Origin: Legionellaceae bacterium
Lineage (GTDB): Bacteria; Pseudomonadota; Gammaproteobacteria; Legionellales; Legionellaceae
Assembly: GCA_947470005.1 (NCBI GenBank)
Contig: CANISA010000015.1
Span: forward strand, 1-13,593
Length of the DNA stretch: 13,593 nt
Direction of reading: 5' to 3'
Shown here: in pieces, positions 1 through 6,411 of the stretch
Layout: each line of letters starts with the position of its first letter
Numbering within the stretch: position 1 is the first letter of the stretch
Position numbers and translations under genes: made by a program
The notes under the pieces: model-generated
Seen by the model: the letters and a program-made list of their open reading frames with translations, nothing else
What the model was told of the DNA's origin: nothing
Databases searched by the model: none

Positions 1-1
1 A

Positions 2-157
2 AAAATACCAAGCTATCATGATGAGCCGCTTAAGGGTAAGCGCGTTGGACAGCGTTCTATTCGATTAAATAGAGCTTACCGCGCAATTTACATCAAAAAC
101 AAGAATGGAGTGGTGGAATTTATTGAGGTAACGGAGGTAAATAAGCATGAATACTAA
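2..157 (+). CDS. RelE/HigB-type toxin, C-terminal part (cut by window edge)
   Basis: The frame opened at base 2 reads 51 residues to a TAA at 155-157. It contains Y-H-D-E-P-L-K-G (5-12), R-S-I-R-L-N-R-A-Y-R-A-I-Y (19-31) and V-E-F-I-E-V-x-E-V-N-K-H-E-Y (38-51). This is the C-terminal half of the RelE/ParE-superfamily mRNA-interferase fold, closest to the small toxins paired with XRE antitoxins (HigB-like). Such toxins cut mRNA, usually on the ribosome, when the antitoxin is lost. The last 11 bases overlap the next gene's start, the translational coupling typical of toxin-first (higBA order) modules. The N-terminus and promoter lie outside the window, so intactness cannot be judged. The family call rests on the C-terminal block only; the exact subfamily is uncertain. 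Confidence 0.78.
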   Translation, partial: KIPSYHDEPLKGKRVGQRSIRLNRAYRAIYIKNKNGVVEFIEVTEVNKHEY

Positions 158-482
158 TGATAATGTATCAATGAGCGAGAAGAGCCTTGCCTTTCTTGAG
201 AATTTGACTCAACGAAAAGTAACCCTCGGTAATTTGCTTTGGTCTGTTCGTGAATGTGAAGAAATGAGTCAGGTTGCTTTTGCATCTATGTTAGGTGTTT
301 CCCGTCAATATCTTTGTGATATTGAACATGGTCGGCGTATCGTTAGCCCAAAATCAGCTGCCGATTTTGCAACAAAGCTTGGTTATTCAACGATGCAATT
401 TGTTCGTCTTGCTGTTCAAGATGAGCTTGACAAGTATGGCTTGCATTATGAGATCCATCTCACGGAGAGTAAGGCGGCCTAA
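147..482 (+). CDS. XRE-family antitoxin (HigA-like helix-turn-helix)
   Basis: This is a 111-aa protein. A Cro/C1-type helix-turn-helix spans roughly residues 29-83: L-G-N-L-L-W-S-V-R (helix 1), M-S-Q-V-A-F-A-S-M-L-G-V-S-R-Q-Y-L-C-D-I-E-H-G-R-R (helices 2-3, the recognition part), then S-P-K-S-A-A-D-F-A-T-K-L-G-Y. The family binds DNA as a dimer and, in toxin-antitoxin pairs, neutralises the partner and represses the operon. The ATG at 147 has a strong GGAGGT at 133-138 with 8-nt spacing and lies inside the last codons of the upstream toxin, so the two form a coupled module. The C-terminal 28 residues are charged and probably hold the toxin-contacting part (inference). Nothing suggests truncation. 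Confidence 0.85.
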   Translation: MNTNDNVSMSEKSLAFLENLTQRKVTLGNLLWSVRECEEMSQVAFASMLGVSRQYLCDIEHGRRIVSPKSAADFATKLGYSTMQFVRLAVQDELDKYGLHYEIHLTESKAA

Positions 483-644
483 ACTTATGATTTAGGCATT
501 CCAAAGTGAGTTAGAATGGCATTTTCCACTTCTTTCATATCAGCTTTGATCAACGGGGTCAGTGTAAGTTGATCTTTCAGTTAAGACAGTACTTGCGTTA
601 TTTGTTAATCAATATGTCCACACTAGGCCAACAGGCGATCAATC
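483..644. other. Gap with no convincing gene; short minus-strand open remnant 485-580
   Basis: This 162-base gap lies between the antitoxin and the convergent ATPase gene. No terminator-like hairpin with a T run was found on either strand. On the minus strand a 31-codon frame (580 to 485) has a protein-like composition (L-K-D-Q-L-T-L-T-P-L-I-K-A-D-M...). It is preceded immediately by an in-frame TAA (583-581), has no ribosome-binding site, and its only internal ATG would give 17 residues. I read it as a possible decayed gene end or chance, not a gene. Confidence 0.3.
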
Positions 645-1883
645 TTAGCATGAGGTCCACAGTGCAGCAATAGGAACGGCAAACAAGCGGTCGCCAAAAG
701 CTGTGGTGTGATCACCGTCGTAAAGTAAGATCCCAATTTTCAGTTTGTCTTGAAGCAAGCCGGCTAATTTTTTTAGACCTGTTAAATCTTTCTGCATCAC
801 GGTGGAGGCGGCTTTGACCTCGATGGCGATGATTTCTCCGGCGCTGTTTTCGAGAATAATATCAATTTCAACGTTATCTTTATCTCGATAATGATAAAAT
901 TTGAGTCGAGCACCTAAAAAATTAGCCTGTTTTTTCAATTCATTAAAAACAAATGTTTCAAGAAGAGAGCCTAGCAACTGTGGTGTGTTGGTTAGTTTTT
1001 CTTTTCCTATGCTACGAATGGCACAAATGAGTCCTGTATCAATCAGATGAATTTTAGGTGTTTTAATGAGGCGCTTGTAATGATTATTGTGCCAAGGGAG
1101 CAAGGTATCGATTAAAAAAAGTTGTTCCAATAGATGAATGTATTTTTTAGTTGTTACTCGGTTCAATCCAATTTTTTCACCTAATTCTGAAAAGTTAAGC
1201 AAATGACCGGAGTACAATGCCAGTACCTCCACGAGTTTGGTCATCCTGTCATGGTGTTCAATATGGCCTAGGTCGCGAATGTCTTTTTGAATCAATGTGC
1301 TCAGGTAGTTCTCATACCATGTTGCAACGCGATGAGTTTGTTCTCGTTGGACCGGTTCAGGAAAACAGCCTTTAACGATTCGTTCAATAAGGTAATGGCG
1401 GACCCTGATCTCGCGTGTTTTAGGTGCGAGGCCTTGTTGTAATTCATGTAAAAACGTCGGTTGTCTCGCTAATAGTTCATACTCGGACAACGTGGTGATC
1501 TGAATCATCTCCATTCGGCCAGCCAATGAATCAGAAAGGCGAGGCAGAAGCAATGCATTCGCTGATCCTGTGAGTAAAAAGCGCCCGGGCCGCCTATTTT
1601 CATCAACAGATTGTTTGATGCTGACAAAGAGTTCGGGCGCACGTTGAATCTCATCTAGAATAACTGTCTTTTCAGGAGGTAAATGACGAATAAAGCCCAC
1701 AGGATCTGTTTTGATGAAGTTCAATTGCTCAACATCATCTAATGAATAATAGATCCAATTTTCATCAATAAACGCTTTTGCAATGGTTGTTTTCCCGGAC
1801 TGCCTTGGGCCCATCAGAAACACAACAGGGGTATCCAGTAAGGCTTCTCGAATGTTATCTTTAATCAGTCGATTGAAGATCAT
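645..1883 (-). CDS. DUF4143-type AAA ATPase with nuclease-like C-terminal domain
   Basis: This is a 412-aa protein from ATG 1883. The Walker A motif G-P-R-Q-S-G-K-T is at residues 25-32 and Walker B T-V-I-L-D-E at 73-78. A sensor-like L-T-G-S-A-N and the L-x-G-R-M stretch follow near 104-125, as in the AAA_14/DUF4143 family. A winged-helix-like middle (about 210-265) leads to a C-terminal block with E339-x-D341 and E355-V-K357, the spacing of a PD-(D/E)XK nuclease fold. The biochemical role of this widespread family is not established. A TTG at 1895 would add four residues, but ATG 1883 is preferred because a weak GGA lies upstream and Met-Ile-Phe-Asn-Arg starts the conserved region. The length is normal and the frame is intact. 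It stands alone, with 23-bp repeats upstream. It could be a selfish or defence-island type accessory gene, but nothing here proves that. Confidence 0.85.
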   Translation of the reverse strand: MIFNRLIKDNIREALLDTPVVFLMGPRQSGKTTIAKAFIDENWIYYSLDDVEQLNFIKTDPVGFIRHLPPEKTVILDEIQRAPELFVSIKQSVDENRRPGRFLLTGSANALLLPRLSDSLAGRMEMIQITTLSEYELLARQPTFLHELQQGLAPKTREIRVRHYLIERIVKGCFPEPVQREQTHRVATWYENYLSTLIQKDIRDLGHIEHHDRMTKLVEVLALYSGHLLNFSELGEKIGLNRVTTKKYIHLLEQLFLIDTLLPWHNNHYKRLIKTPKIHLIDTGLICAIRSIGKEKLTNTPQLLGSLLETFVFNELKKQANFLGARLKFYHYRDKDNVEIDIILENSAGEIIAIEVKAASTVMQKDLTGLKKLAGLLQDKLKIGILLYDGDHTTAFGDRLFAVPIAALWTSC

Positions 1884-1890
1884 TGCTTCG

Positions 1891-1970
1891 TCCAATTATT
1901 CATTATATCGCCGTCCAATTGTTCATTGTATCGCCGTCCAATTGTTTATTGTAGTGTCGTCTAAATGATT
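1891..1970. repeat. 23-bp direct tandem repeats, about 3.5 copies
   Basis: TCCAATT recurs at 1891, 1914 and 1937, an exact period of 23 bases, and a degenerate part-copy (TCTAAATGATT) starts at 1960. Units 1 and 2 differ at 2 positions and units 2 and 3 at 4. Read on the minus strand, each unit contains a -10-like hexamer (TATAAT at 1907-1902; TACAAT in the other two). Units 1 and 2 also carry an ATG. The array sits immediately upstream of the ATPase start, so a promoter or operator role is plausible. There are no spacers, so it is not CRISPR. Confidence 0.85.
1902..1907 (-). promoter_or_regulatory. Candidate -10 hexamer for the DUF4143 gene
   Basis: A perfect TATAAT on the minus strand lies about 20 bases upstream of ATG 1883, inside repeat unit 1. 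No good -35 hexamer is found 16-18 bases upstream, because the 23-bp period places the previous copy's TACAAT there. Transcription from it would leave a leader of only about 12 nt. Low confidence. Confidence 0.3.
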
Positions 1971-2009
1971 GCAGGCAAGCACTGATTGAGGGAACAAGAT
2001 ACCTCAGGG

Positions 2010-2873
2010 TCAGACTCTATCTCTAGTGAAGGGGCAACCCCAGTAGTCGATGGCGTTGCTTATGGTGAAGCCTAAATGTAGGTATAGCTGGAGGGCGTTT
2101 TGATTGCTGGTTTCTACGCCGAGCGTGACGTTTGTTTGGGGCCAGGTGAGGGCGTGGTTGATGCAGTGGGTGATTAATGCGCGGCCAAAGCCTTGTCGTT
2201 GCAGGGTAGGGAGGATGGCGATGTCGCTTAGGTGGGCGGCTTGTGCGTGGCGGGCAAGGTGTGCTTTGCCGATCACGGCTTGTTCGTGAATGGCGAGAAA
2301 AAGGGTGTGGTCGGGGCGCATCAAGAGGTTAGCGAAACGGGTCTCGCTGGAGGGTTGGCCCACTGGGAAGCATTGGCTGTCAATGGCGCACAGGGTGTCG
2401 ATGTCGGCAGGCGTCGCTTCACGAATACTCAGGGTATGAATGTTTAGGGCGAGGGGCTCGTGGCTTTTGCGCTGCATTTCGTATTCACTCCCTGCGTACT
2501 GAAGCCCGCGATGAAGGAGCTCGGCATCATACAGGCCATGTGGTGTTGAGAAGAGAAGGGTTTCGATGGGGCGGTCTGCCTGTATCAAGGCTAGCATGGT
2601 CTGCAACAAGCCGTGAGCGATGCCTTTTTTTCGATGCGTGGGGGCCACAAGAAGAGTTATCTCACCGACGTCGTATTCGAAGAAAAAAACAGCAGCGAAT
2701 CCAATCAGCTGATTGCCCTCATAATGCAACAGGCTACACGGTCGTGAGCGATAGTGGGCCAGAAGATCGCGGTAGAGAGCGATGGCGTTGCCGTCTGCTT
2801 GTTTGCACGTGGCGACAAGAACGTCCAGTGCGGCAAGTGCCGTGCTATCGGGTTGTTGCGTATAAATAAGCAT
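2010..2873 (-). CDS. Tandem double-GNAT N-acetyltransferase
   Basis: This is a 287-aa protein with two GNAT (acetyl-CoA-dependent N-acetyltransferase) domains. The N-terminal one spans about residues 1-130 and has V-A-P-T-H-R-K-K-G-I-A-H-G-L-L (76-90), whose R/Q-x-x-G-x-A/G loop grips the CoA pyrophosphate. The C-terminal one, about 146-287, has L-P-T-L-Q-R-Q-G-F-G-R-A-L-I (221-234) and the N-A-L-Q-L-Y-L-H-L-G-F block (259-269) typical of RimI/MshD-like enzymes. Both loops look competent. The substrate cannot be inferred. It follows the HTH gene by 17 bases and is the last gene of the gcv-led unit. ATG 2873 has no obvious Shine-Dalgarno, and a TATAAT (2880-2875) lies one base upstream, which is probably coincidence or a weak internal promoter. 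Confidence 0.82.
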   Translation of the reverse strand: MLIYTQQPDSTALAALDVLVATCKQADGNAIALYRDLLAHYRSRPCSLLHYEGNQLIGFAAVFFFEYDVGEITLLVAPTHRKKGIAHGLLQTMLALIQADRPIETLLFSTPHGLYDAELLHRGLQYAGSEYEMQRKSHEPLALNIHTLSIREATPADIDTLCAIDSQCFPVGQPSSETRFANLLMRPDHTLFLAIHEQAVIGKAHLARHAQAAHLSDIAILPTLQRQGFGRALITHCINHALTWPQTNVTLGVETSNQNALQLYLHLGFTISNAIDYWGCPFTRDRV

Positions 2874-2890
2874 GATTATAACAGCACGCG

Positions 2891-3166
2891 TTAAGCGTCT
2901 GCTTCTTCCGCGATATCTCGGCCTGGGTACGCTTTGCGTCGCTCGGTTTTACCACTCAGCCACAACGGGCAGACCTCTAGAATTTGTGCAATTTTATCCA
3001 GTTGTGGTTCGAGGAGTACGGCATGACCAAAAATCATGGCGTTTGCTAAATGCCGTGTTACACCAAAGACTTTGGAAACGGCTTTGGTTTTTTCATTCAA
3101 TTCTTCTGGGAGACCCAGCAGCGATAACTCACGGTTAAATCGCTGTGAAAATACTTTGCTATTCAT
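2891..3166 (-). CDS. Small helix-turn-helix regulator (phage CI-repressor-like)
   Basis: This 91-aa protein starts at ATG 3166 with AAGGA about 8 bases upstream. It reads as a lambda-repressor-like N-terminal domain: an amphipathic first helix (F-S-Q-R-F-N-R-E-L-S-L-L-G), a helix-turn-helix around 25-47 (K-T-K-A-V-S-K-V-F-G-V-T-R-H-L-A-N) and the closing L-D-K-I-A-Q-I-L-E-V-C-P-L-W-L-S-G (56-72) that in this family ends the DNA-binding domain. There is no effector or protease domain, so it is a stand-alone DNA-binder. It sits 21 bases after gcvPB and 17 before the GNAT gene, so it is probably co-transcribed with the glycine cleavage genes. Whether it regulates them, or is just a passenger, cannot be told from sequence. 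Confidence 0.72.
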   Translation of the reverse strand: MNSKVFSQRFNRELSLLGLPEELNEKTKAVSKVFGVTRHLANAMIFGHAVLLEPQLDKIAQILEVCPLWLSGKTERRKAYPGRDIAEEADA

Positions 3167-3187
3167 GATATCAGTCCTTGATTGTGT

Positions 3188-4639
3188 TTATTCCTGTTTG
3201 TAATAATTAAGATCCAACTCCCTGGCGGCTTTTACATCATCCAAACGCTTGACTGGTAGGGTGTGGGGGGCGTTTTTGAGGTGTGATGGGTCCGTTTTTG
3301 CTTCGTGTAAAATAGCCGTCATGGCACGCACAAAGTTATCCAGTTCAGTTTTGCACTCCGTCTCGGTGGGCTCAATCAAGAGGCATTCTGGAACGAGCAG
3401 CGGGAAGTAGGCCGTGGGCGCGTGGAAACCATAGTCTAGAAGTCTTTTCGCGACATCCATCGCTTGGATCCCATGTTGTTTTTTCTGAGCACTTAAGGTC
3501 AAAATAAACTCATGGCTCGCGCGTCGGCCAGGGTAGGCGGGATCAAATCCGGCGTGGGTGAGTTCAGCAAGCAGGTAGTTTGCATTCAGTGTGGCGTATT
3601 GAGAGACGCGCAGGAGACCTGCTTTACCTAAGAGACGGATGTATAAGTACGCGCGCAGTAAGATGCCTGCATTGCCCATGAAACAAGACAGCCGGCCAAT
3701 GCTTTGAGGGCAGTCGGTGCGTTCAGCCCAGCGGTATCGGTCGTCGGTTTTCATGACCACGGGTAACGGTAAAAAAGGCTGTAAGCGCTGGCTGACGGCA
3801 ACCGGCCCTGAGCCAGGTCCACCGCCGCCGTGGGGCGTGGCAAACGTTTTATGTAAATTAAGATGCATCACGTCAAAGCCCATGTCTCCGGGCCTGACTT
3901 GACCTAAAATGGCATTTAAATTGGCCCCATCGTAGTAGAGCAAGCCCCCGGCTTCATGCACAATTCGGGCGATGTCTTTAATTTGGCGCATGAATAAACC
4001 CAGTGTGGATGGGTTGGTTAACATGATGCCTGCGGTTTTAGGACCCACGTGGCGGCGCAAGGCATCCAAATCCAAGTCACCGTCGCTTGCGGTCGGGATT
4101 TCAATGGCTTTAAAGCCACACATCACGGCTGATGCGGGGTTGGTTCCGTGTGCTGCATCAGGAATGAGCATTTCATCACGCGCGTGGTCGCCACGCGATT
4201 GGTGGTACGCTTTGATCATGGCAACGCCTGCAAACTCGCCTTGAGAGCCCGCCATCGGGGTGAGCGACACCGCAGCCATCCCCGTGATCTCAGCCAGGTA
4301 TTGTTGAAGCGAGTACAAGGCCTGCAAAATGCCTTGGCTTGCTTCGGGTGAGGCAAGAGGGTGGTGATGCGTAAACCCTGGCAGTGACGCCGCCTTGTGT
4401 ACGCCTCGCGGATTATACTTCATGGTGCAAGAGCCCAACGGATAGAAATGGGTATCAATGGCAAAATTTTGTTGGGACAGGCGCGTGAAATGTCGAACGA
4501 CTTGTAGCTCGGAGCAGGCCGGCCAACGTGGAAGGGTTTTTCGTCGCAAAGCCTGCGGGATGATGCCTTCTGAAAGCGGGGTATTGGGCGCTTGTGAGCG
4601 CGCTTGTCGGCCGGTGGTCGATTGTTCAAAAATCAACAT
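3188..4639 (-). CDS. gcvPB: Glycine dehydrogenase (decarboxylating) subunit 2
   Basis: This is the 483-aa C-terminal half of the P protein, the pyridoxal-phosphate enzyme that decarboxylates glycine and passes the aminomethyl group to lipoyl-GcvH, working as a heterotetramer with GcvPA. The N-terminus M-L-I-F-E-Q-S is the family's usual start. H-F-Y-P-L-G-S-C-T-M-K-Y-N-P lies near 64-77. The cofactor Asp is in Y-Y-D-G-A-N-L-N-A (D237), and the Schiff-base lysine is in H-L-N-L-H-K264-T-F, followed by the glycine-rich loop G-G-G-G-P-G. I chose ATG 4639 over an upstream start at 4723 because AGGAGGG lies 7 bases before it and the 28 extra residues match nothing in the family. It overlaps the gcvPA stop by 7 bases, so the two are translationally coupled. 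Confidence 0.96.
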   Translation of the reverse strand: MLIFEQSTTGRQARSQAPNTPLSEGIIPQALRRKTLPRWPACSELQVVRHFTRLSQQNFAIDTHFYPLGSCTMKYNPRGVHKAASLPGFTHHHPLASPEASQGILQALYSLQQYLAEITGMAAVSLTPMAGSQGEFAGVAMIKAYHQSRGDHARDEMLIPDAAHGTNPASAVMCGFKAIEIPTASDGDLDLDALRRHVGPKTAGIMLTNPSTLGLFMRQIKDIARIVHEAGGLLYYDGANLNAILGQVRPGDMGFDVMHLNLHKTFATPHGGGGPGSGPVAVSQRLQPFLPLPVVMKTDDRYRWAERTDCPQSIGRLSCFMGNAGILLRAYLYIRLLGKAGLLRVSQYATLNANYLLAELTHAGFDPAYPGRRASHEFILTLSAQKKQHGIQAMDVAKRLLDYGFHAPTAYFPLLVPECLLIEPTETECKTELDNFVRAMTAILHEAKTDPSHLKNAPHTLPVKRLDDVKAARELDLNYYKQE

Positions 4640-6009
4640 GAGAAGCCCTCCTGCTGTAAGTAGGCACGCAAGGTGTTTGCATAATAGGCGATATCGTCTG
4701 CTGTGCGCGTTTCTGTGGCACACACCAAGAGGGTGTCTGGGTAATCCGGATAATATTTTTCCACCGCAAAGCCGCCGACGATTCCTTTTTCACGAAGCGC
4801 GTTTAATAGCTCAGTGACGGGGCATGGCAATTGAAGCAGGGCTTCGTGAAAGAACGGGGATTGAAAAACCAAGGAGATGCCTGGAATCTGTGTTAACGCA
4901 CTGACCAATGCGCGGGTATTGTGGTGGCATTGGTCTGCTACTTGAGCTAATCCATCGGGGCCAAGGAGGCTCATGTGGATGGTTGCGGCCGTCACGAGTA
5001 GTCCTTGGTTTGTGCAGATGTTGGAGGTCGCTTTGCCCCGACGAATGTGTTGTTCACGTGCTTGCAAGGTGAGGGTATACCCTGATTTGTCGTCCTTATC
5101 CACGGTGCGTCCAATGATACGACCTGGCATTTGTCGCACGTGCTGAAGGCGTGCGCTGAAAAACCCGACGTAGGGACCGCCTGACGCCATGGGGGCGCCG
5201 AAAGGCTGCCCTTCACCACAGGCAATGTCAACGCCGTGGGTGCCCCACAGGCCGGGGGGGGTTAATAAACCGAGCGAAATGGGATTGACACAGGCGATGC
5301 TGATGGCGTGCTGAGCGTGCGCCCAATCGCTAAGGCCATCTACATCCTCAAGACAACCAAAAAAATTGGGCTGAGGGATGACCAGTGCGGTGATGTCTTC
5401 GCCAGTGTAGCGGTCGAGGGCATGCAGCGGCGTTATGCCTTGTTTCGCATCCATCGGTAATGTAATGATTTCGATGTGCTGGTTGCACACAATGGTTTCA
5501 AGTGTTTCACGATAGAGCGGGTGAAGGGATTCAGGGACGAGCACACGGTTTGAGTGACTGGTTTTATTGAGGCGGACGGCCATGAGCACGGCTTCTGCAA
5601 GTGCACTGGCCCCATCGTAGAGGGATGCATTGGCCACATCCATGCCGGTGAGTTCGGCAATCATGGTCTGAAATTCATACAACAATTGCAAGGTACCCTG
5701 GCTCGCTTCTGCTTGATAGGGGGTATAGGCGGTTAGAAACTCGCCGCGAGAGGTAATGTCCCATACGGCCGCCGGAATGTGGTGCTCATAACTGCCCGCG
5801 CCGATAAAACAAAGGCCCGCCTGGTTGTTGCTGGCGAGTGCTTCGGCGTGTCGTTGCAAGGCCATTTCATTGATGCCCTCCGGAATGAGCTGAAACTCAC
5901 CGTGGCGTAATGAGACTGGGATTTCGTCAAATAAGTCATCAATACGGGATACGTTCATGCGATTGAGCATGATTTCGGTATCTTCCGGGGTATGGGGGAT
6001 GAAGGGCAT
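4633..6009 (-). CDS. gcvPA: Glycine dehydrogenase (decarboxylating) subunit 1
   Basis: This 458-aa protein is the N-terminal half of the P protein, homologous to but lacking the PLP lysine of GcvPB. Family landmarks are M-P-F-I-P-H-T at the start, the F-I-G-A-G-S-Y-E-H-H-I-P block near 68-79, the F-L-T-A-Y-T-P-Y-Q-A-E-A-S-Q-G stretch near 90-104, and S-L-Y-D-G-A-S-A-L-A-E-A near 128-139. GAGGA lies about 10 bases before ATG 6009, inside the end of gcvH, only 2 bases away. The length is normal and intact. Splitting P into two chains is common in Firmicutes, archaea and some gammaproteobacteria such as Legionella and Coxiella, but not in enterobacteria, so it is a lineage hint. Confidence 0.96.
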   Translation of the reverse strand: MPFIPHTPEDTEIMLNRMNVSRIDDLFDEIPVSLRHGEFQLIPEGINEMALQRHAEALASNNQAGLCFIGAGSYEHHIPAAVWDITSRGEFLTAYTPYQAEASQGTLQLLYEFQTMIAELTGMDVANASLYDGASALAEAVLMAVRLNKTSHSNRVLVPESLHPLYRETLETIVCNQHIEIITLPMDAKQGITPLHALDRYTGEDITALVIPQPNFFGCLEDVDGLSDWAHAQHAISIACVNPISLGLLTPPGLWGTHGVDIACGEGQPFGAPMASGGPYVGFFSARLQHVRQMPGRIIGRTVDKDDKSGYTLTLQAREQHIRRGKATSNICTNQGLLVTAATIHMSLLGPDGLAQVADQCHHNTRALVSALTQIPGISLVFQSPFFHEALLQLPCPVTELLNALREKGIVGGFAVEKYYPDYPDTLLVCATETRTADDIAYYANTLRAYLQQEGFSC

Positions 6010-6011
6010 GA

Positions 6012-6383
6012 TTAATGATCCTCGGCGATGTGGTGTTGGTATTGTTCGGCACTCAATAGCTCGGCGATTTCATTGGGATTGCTTGCTTTTATTTTGACGA
6101 GCCAACCGGTTTGCTCGGGGGATTGATTGACTAAGGCGGCATTCTGCTGCACGGCTTCATTGATCGCTACCACGGTGCCACTGATGGGGGCGTAAAAGTC
6201 AGACGCCGCTTTGACTGATTCGACGACGCCCAGTTCATCTCCTGCTTTGACATCACGGCCTATTTCAGGCAGATCAATAAAGACCAGATCGCCGAGTAAT
6301 TGCTGTGCATGATCCGTGATTCCGATGGTCATGTCGTGGCCTTCAGGTAATAACCATTCGTGGGTTGCGGTGAATTTCATCAT
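6012..6383 (-). CDS. gcvH: Glycine cleavage system H protein (lipoyl carrier)
   Basis: This 123-aa protein is the mobile lipoyl carrier that shuttles the aminomethyl group from P to T and then to the L protein. The lipoylated lysine is K58 in L-G-V-V-E-S-V-K-A-A-S-D, the canonical E-S-V-K-A motif. The start M-M-K-F-T-A-T-H-E-W and G-I-T-D-H-A-Q-Q-L-L-G-D-L-V-F-I-D-L-P are classic. AAAGGA lies about 8 bases before the first of two adjacent ATGs (6383 and 6380), so 6383 is preferred. It is 28 bases after gcvT and 2 before gcvPA, in one operon. No lipoyl synthase or ligase lies in the window. Confidence 0.97.
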   Translation of the reverse strand: MMKFTATHEWLLPEGHDMTIGITDHAQQLLGDLVFIDLPEIGRDVKAGDELGVVESVKAASDFYAPISGTVVAINEAVQQNAALVNQSPEQTGWLVKIKASNPNEIAELLSAEQYQHHIAEDH

Positions 6384-6411
6384 GACGATATCCTTTGTTG
6401 TTTAAACGGGT

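Noticed and set aside
485..580. Truncated polyprenyl-diphosphate-synthase N-terminus
   Set aside because: The resemblance of the short frame to the start of that family is a few residues only, and it ends too soon to support the name.
1891..1970. CRISPR array
   Set aside because: The 23-bp units are directly adjacent with no spacers, and no cas genes are present.
1981..2010. Terminator after the acetyltransferase gene (TGAGG/CCTCA on the minus strand)
   Set aside because: The stem is 5 bp with a loop of about 10 nt and no T tract.
553..2022. Flanking repeats of an inserted element, from GGGTCAG at about 556 and about 2007
   Set aside because: The shared word is only 7 bases, with no further similarity or target duplication visible.
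4640..4723. Longer N-terminus for gcvPB starting at 4723
   Set aside because: It lies within gcvPA in another frame, adds 28 residues unlike the family, and the strong AGGAGGG points to ATG 4639.
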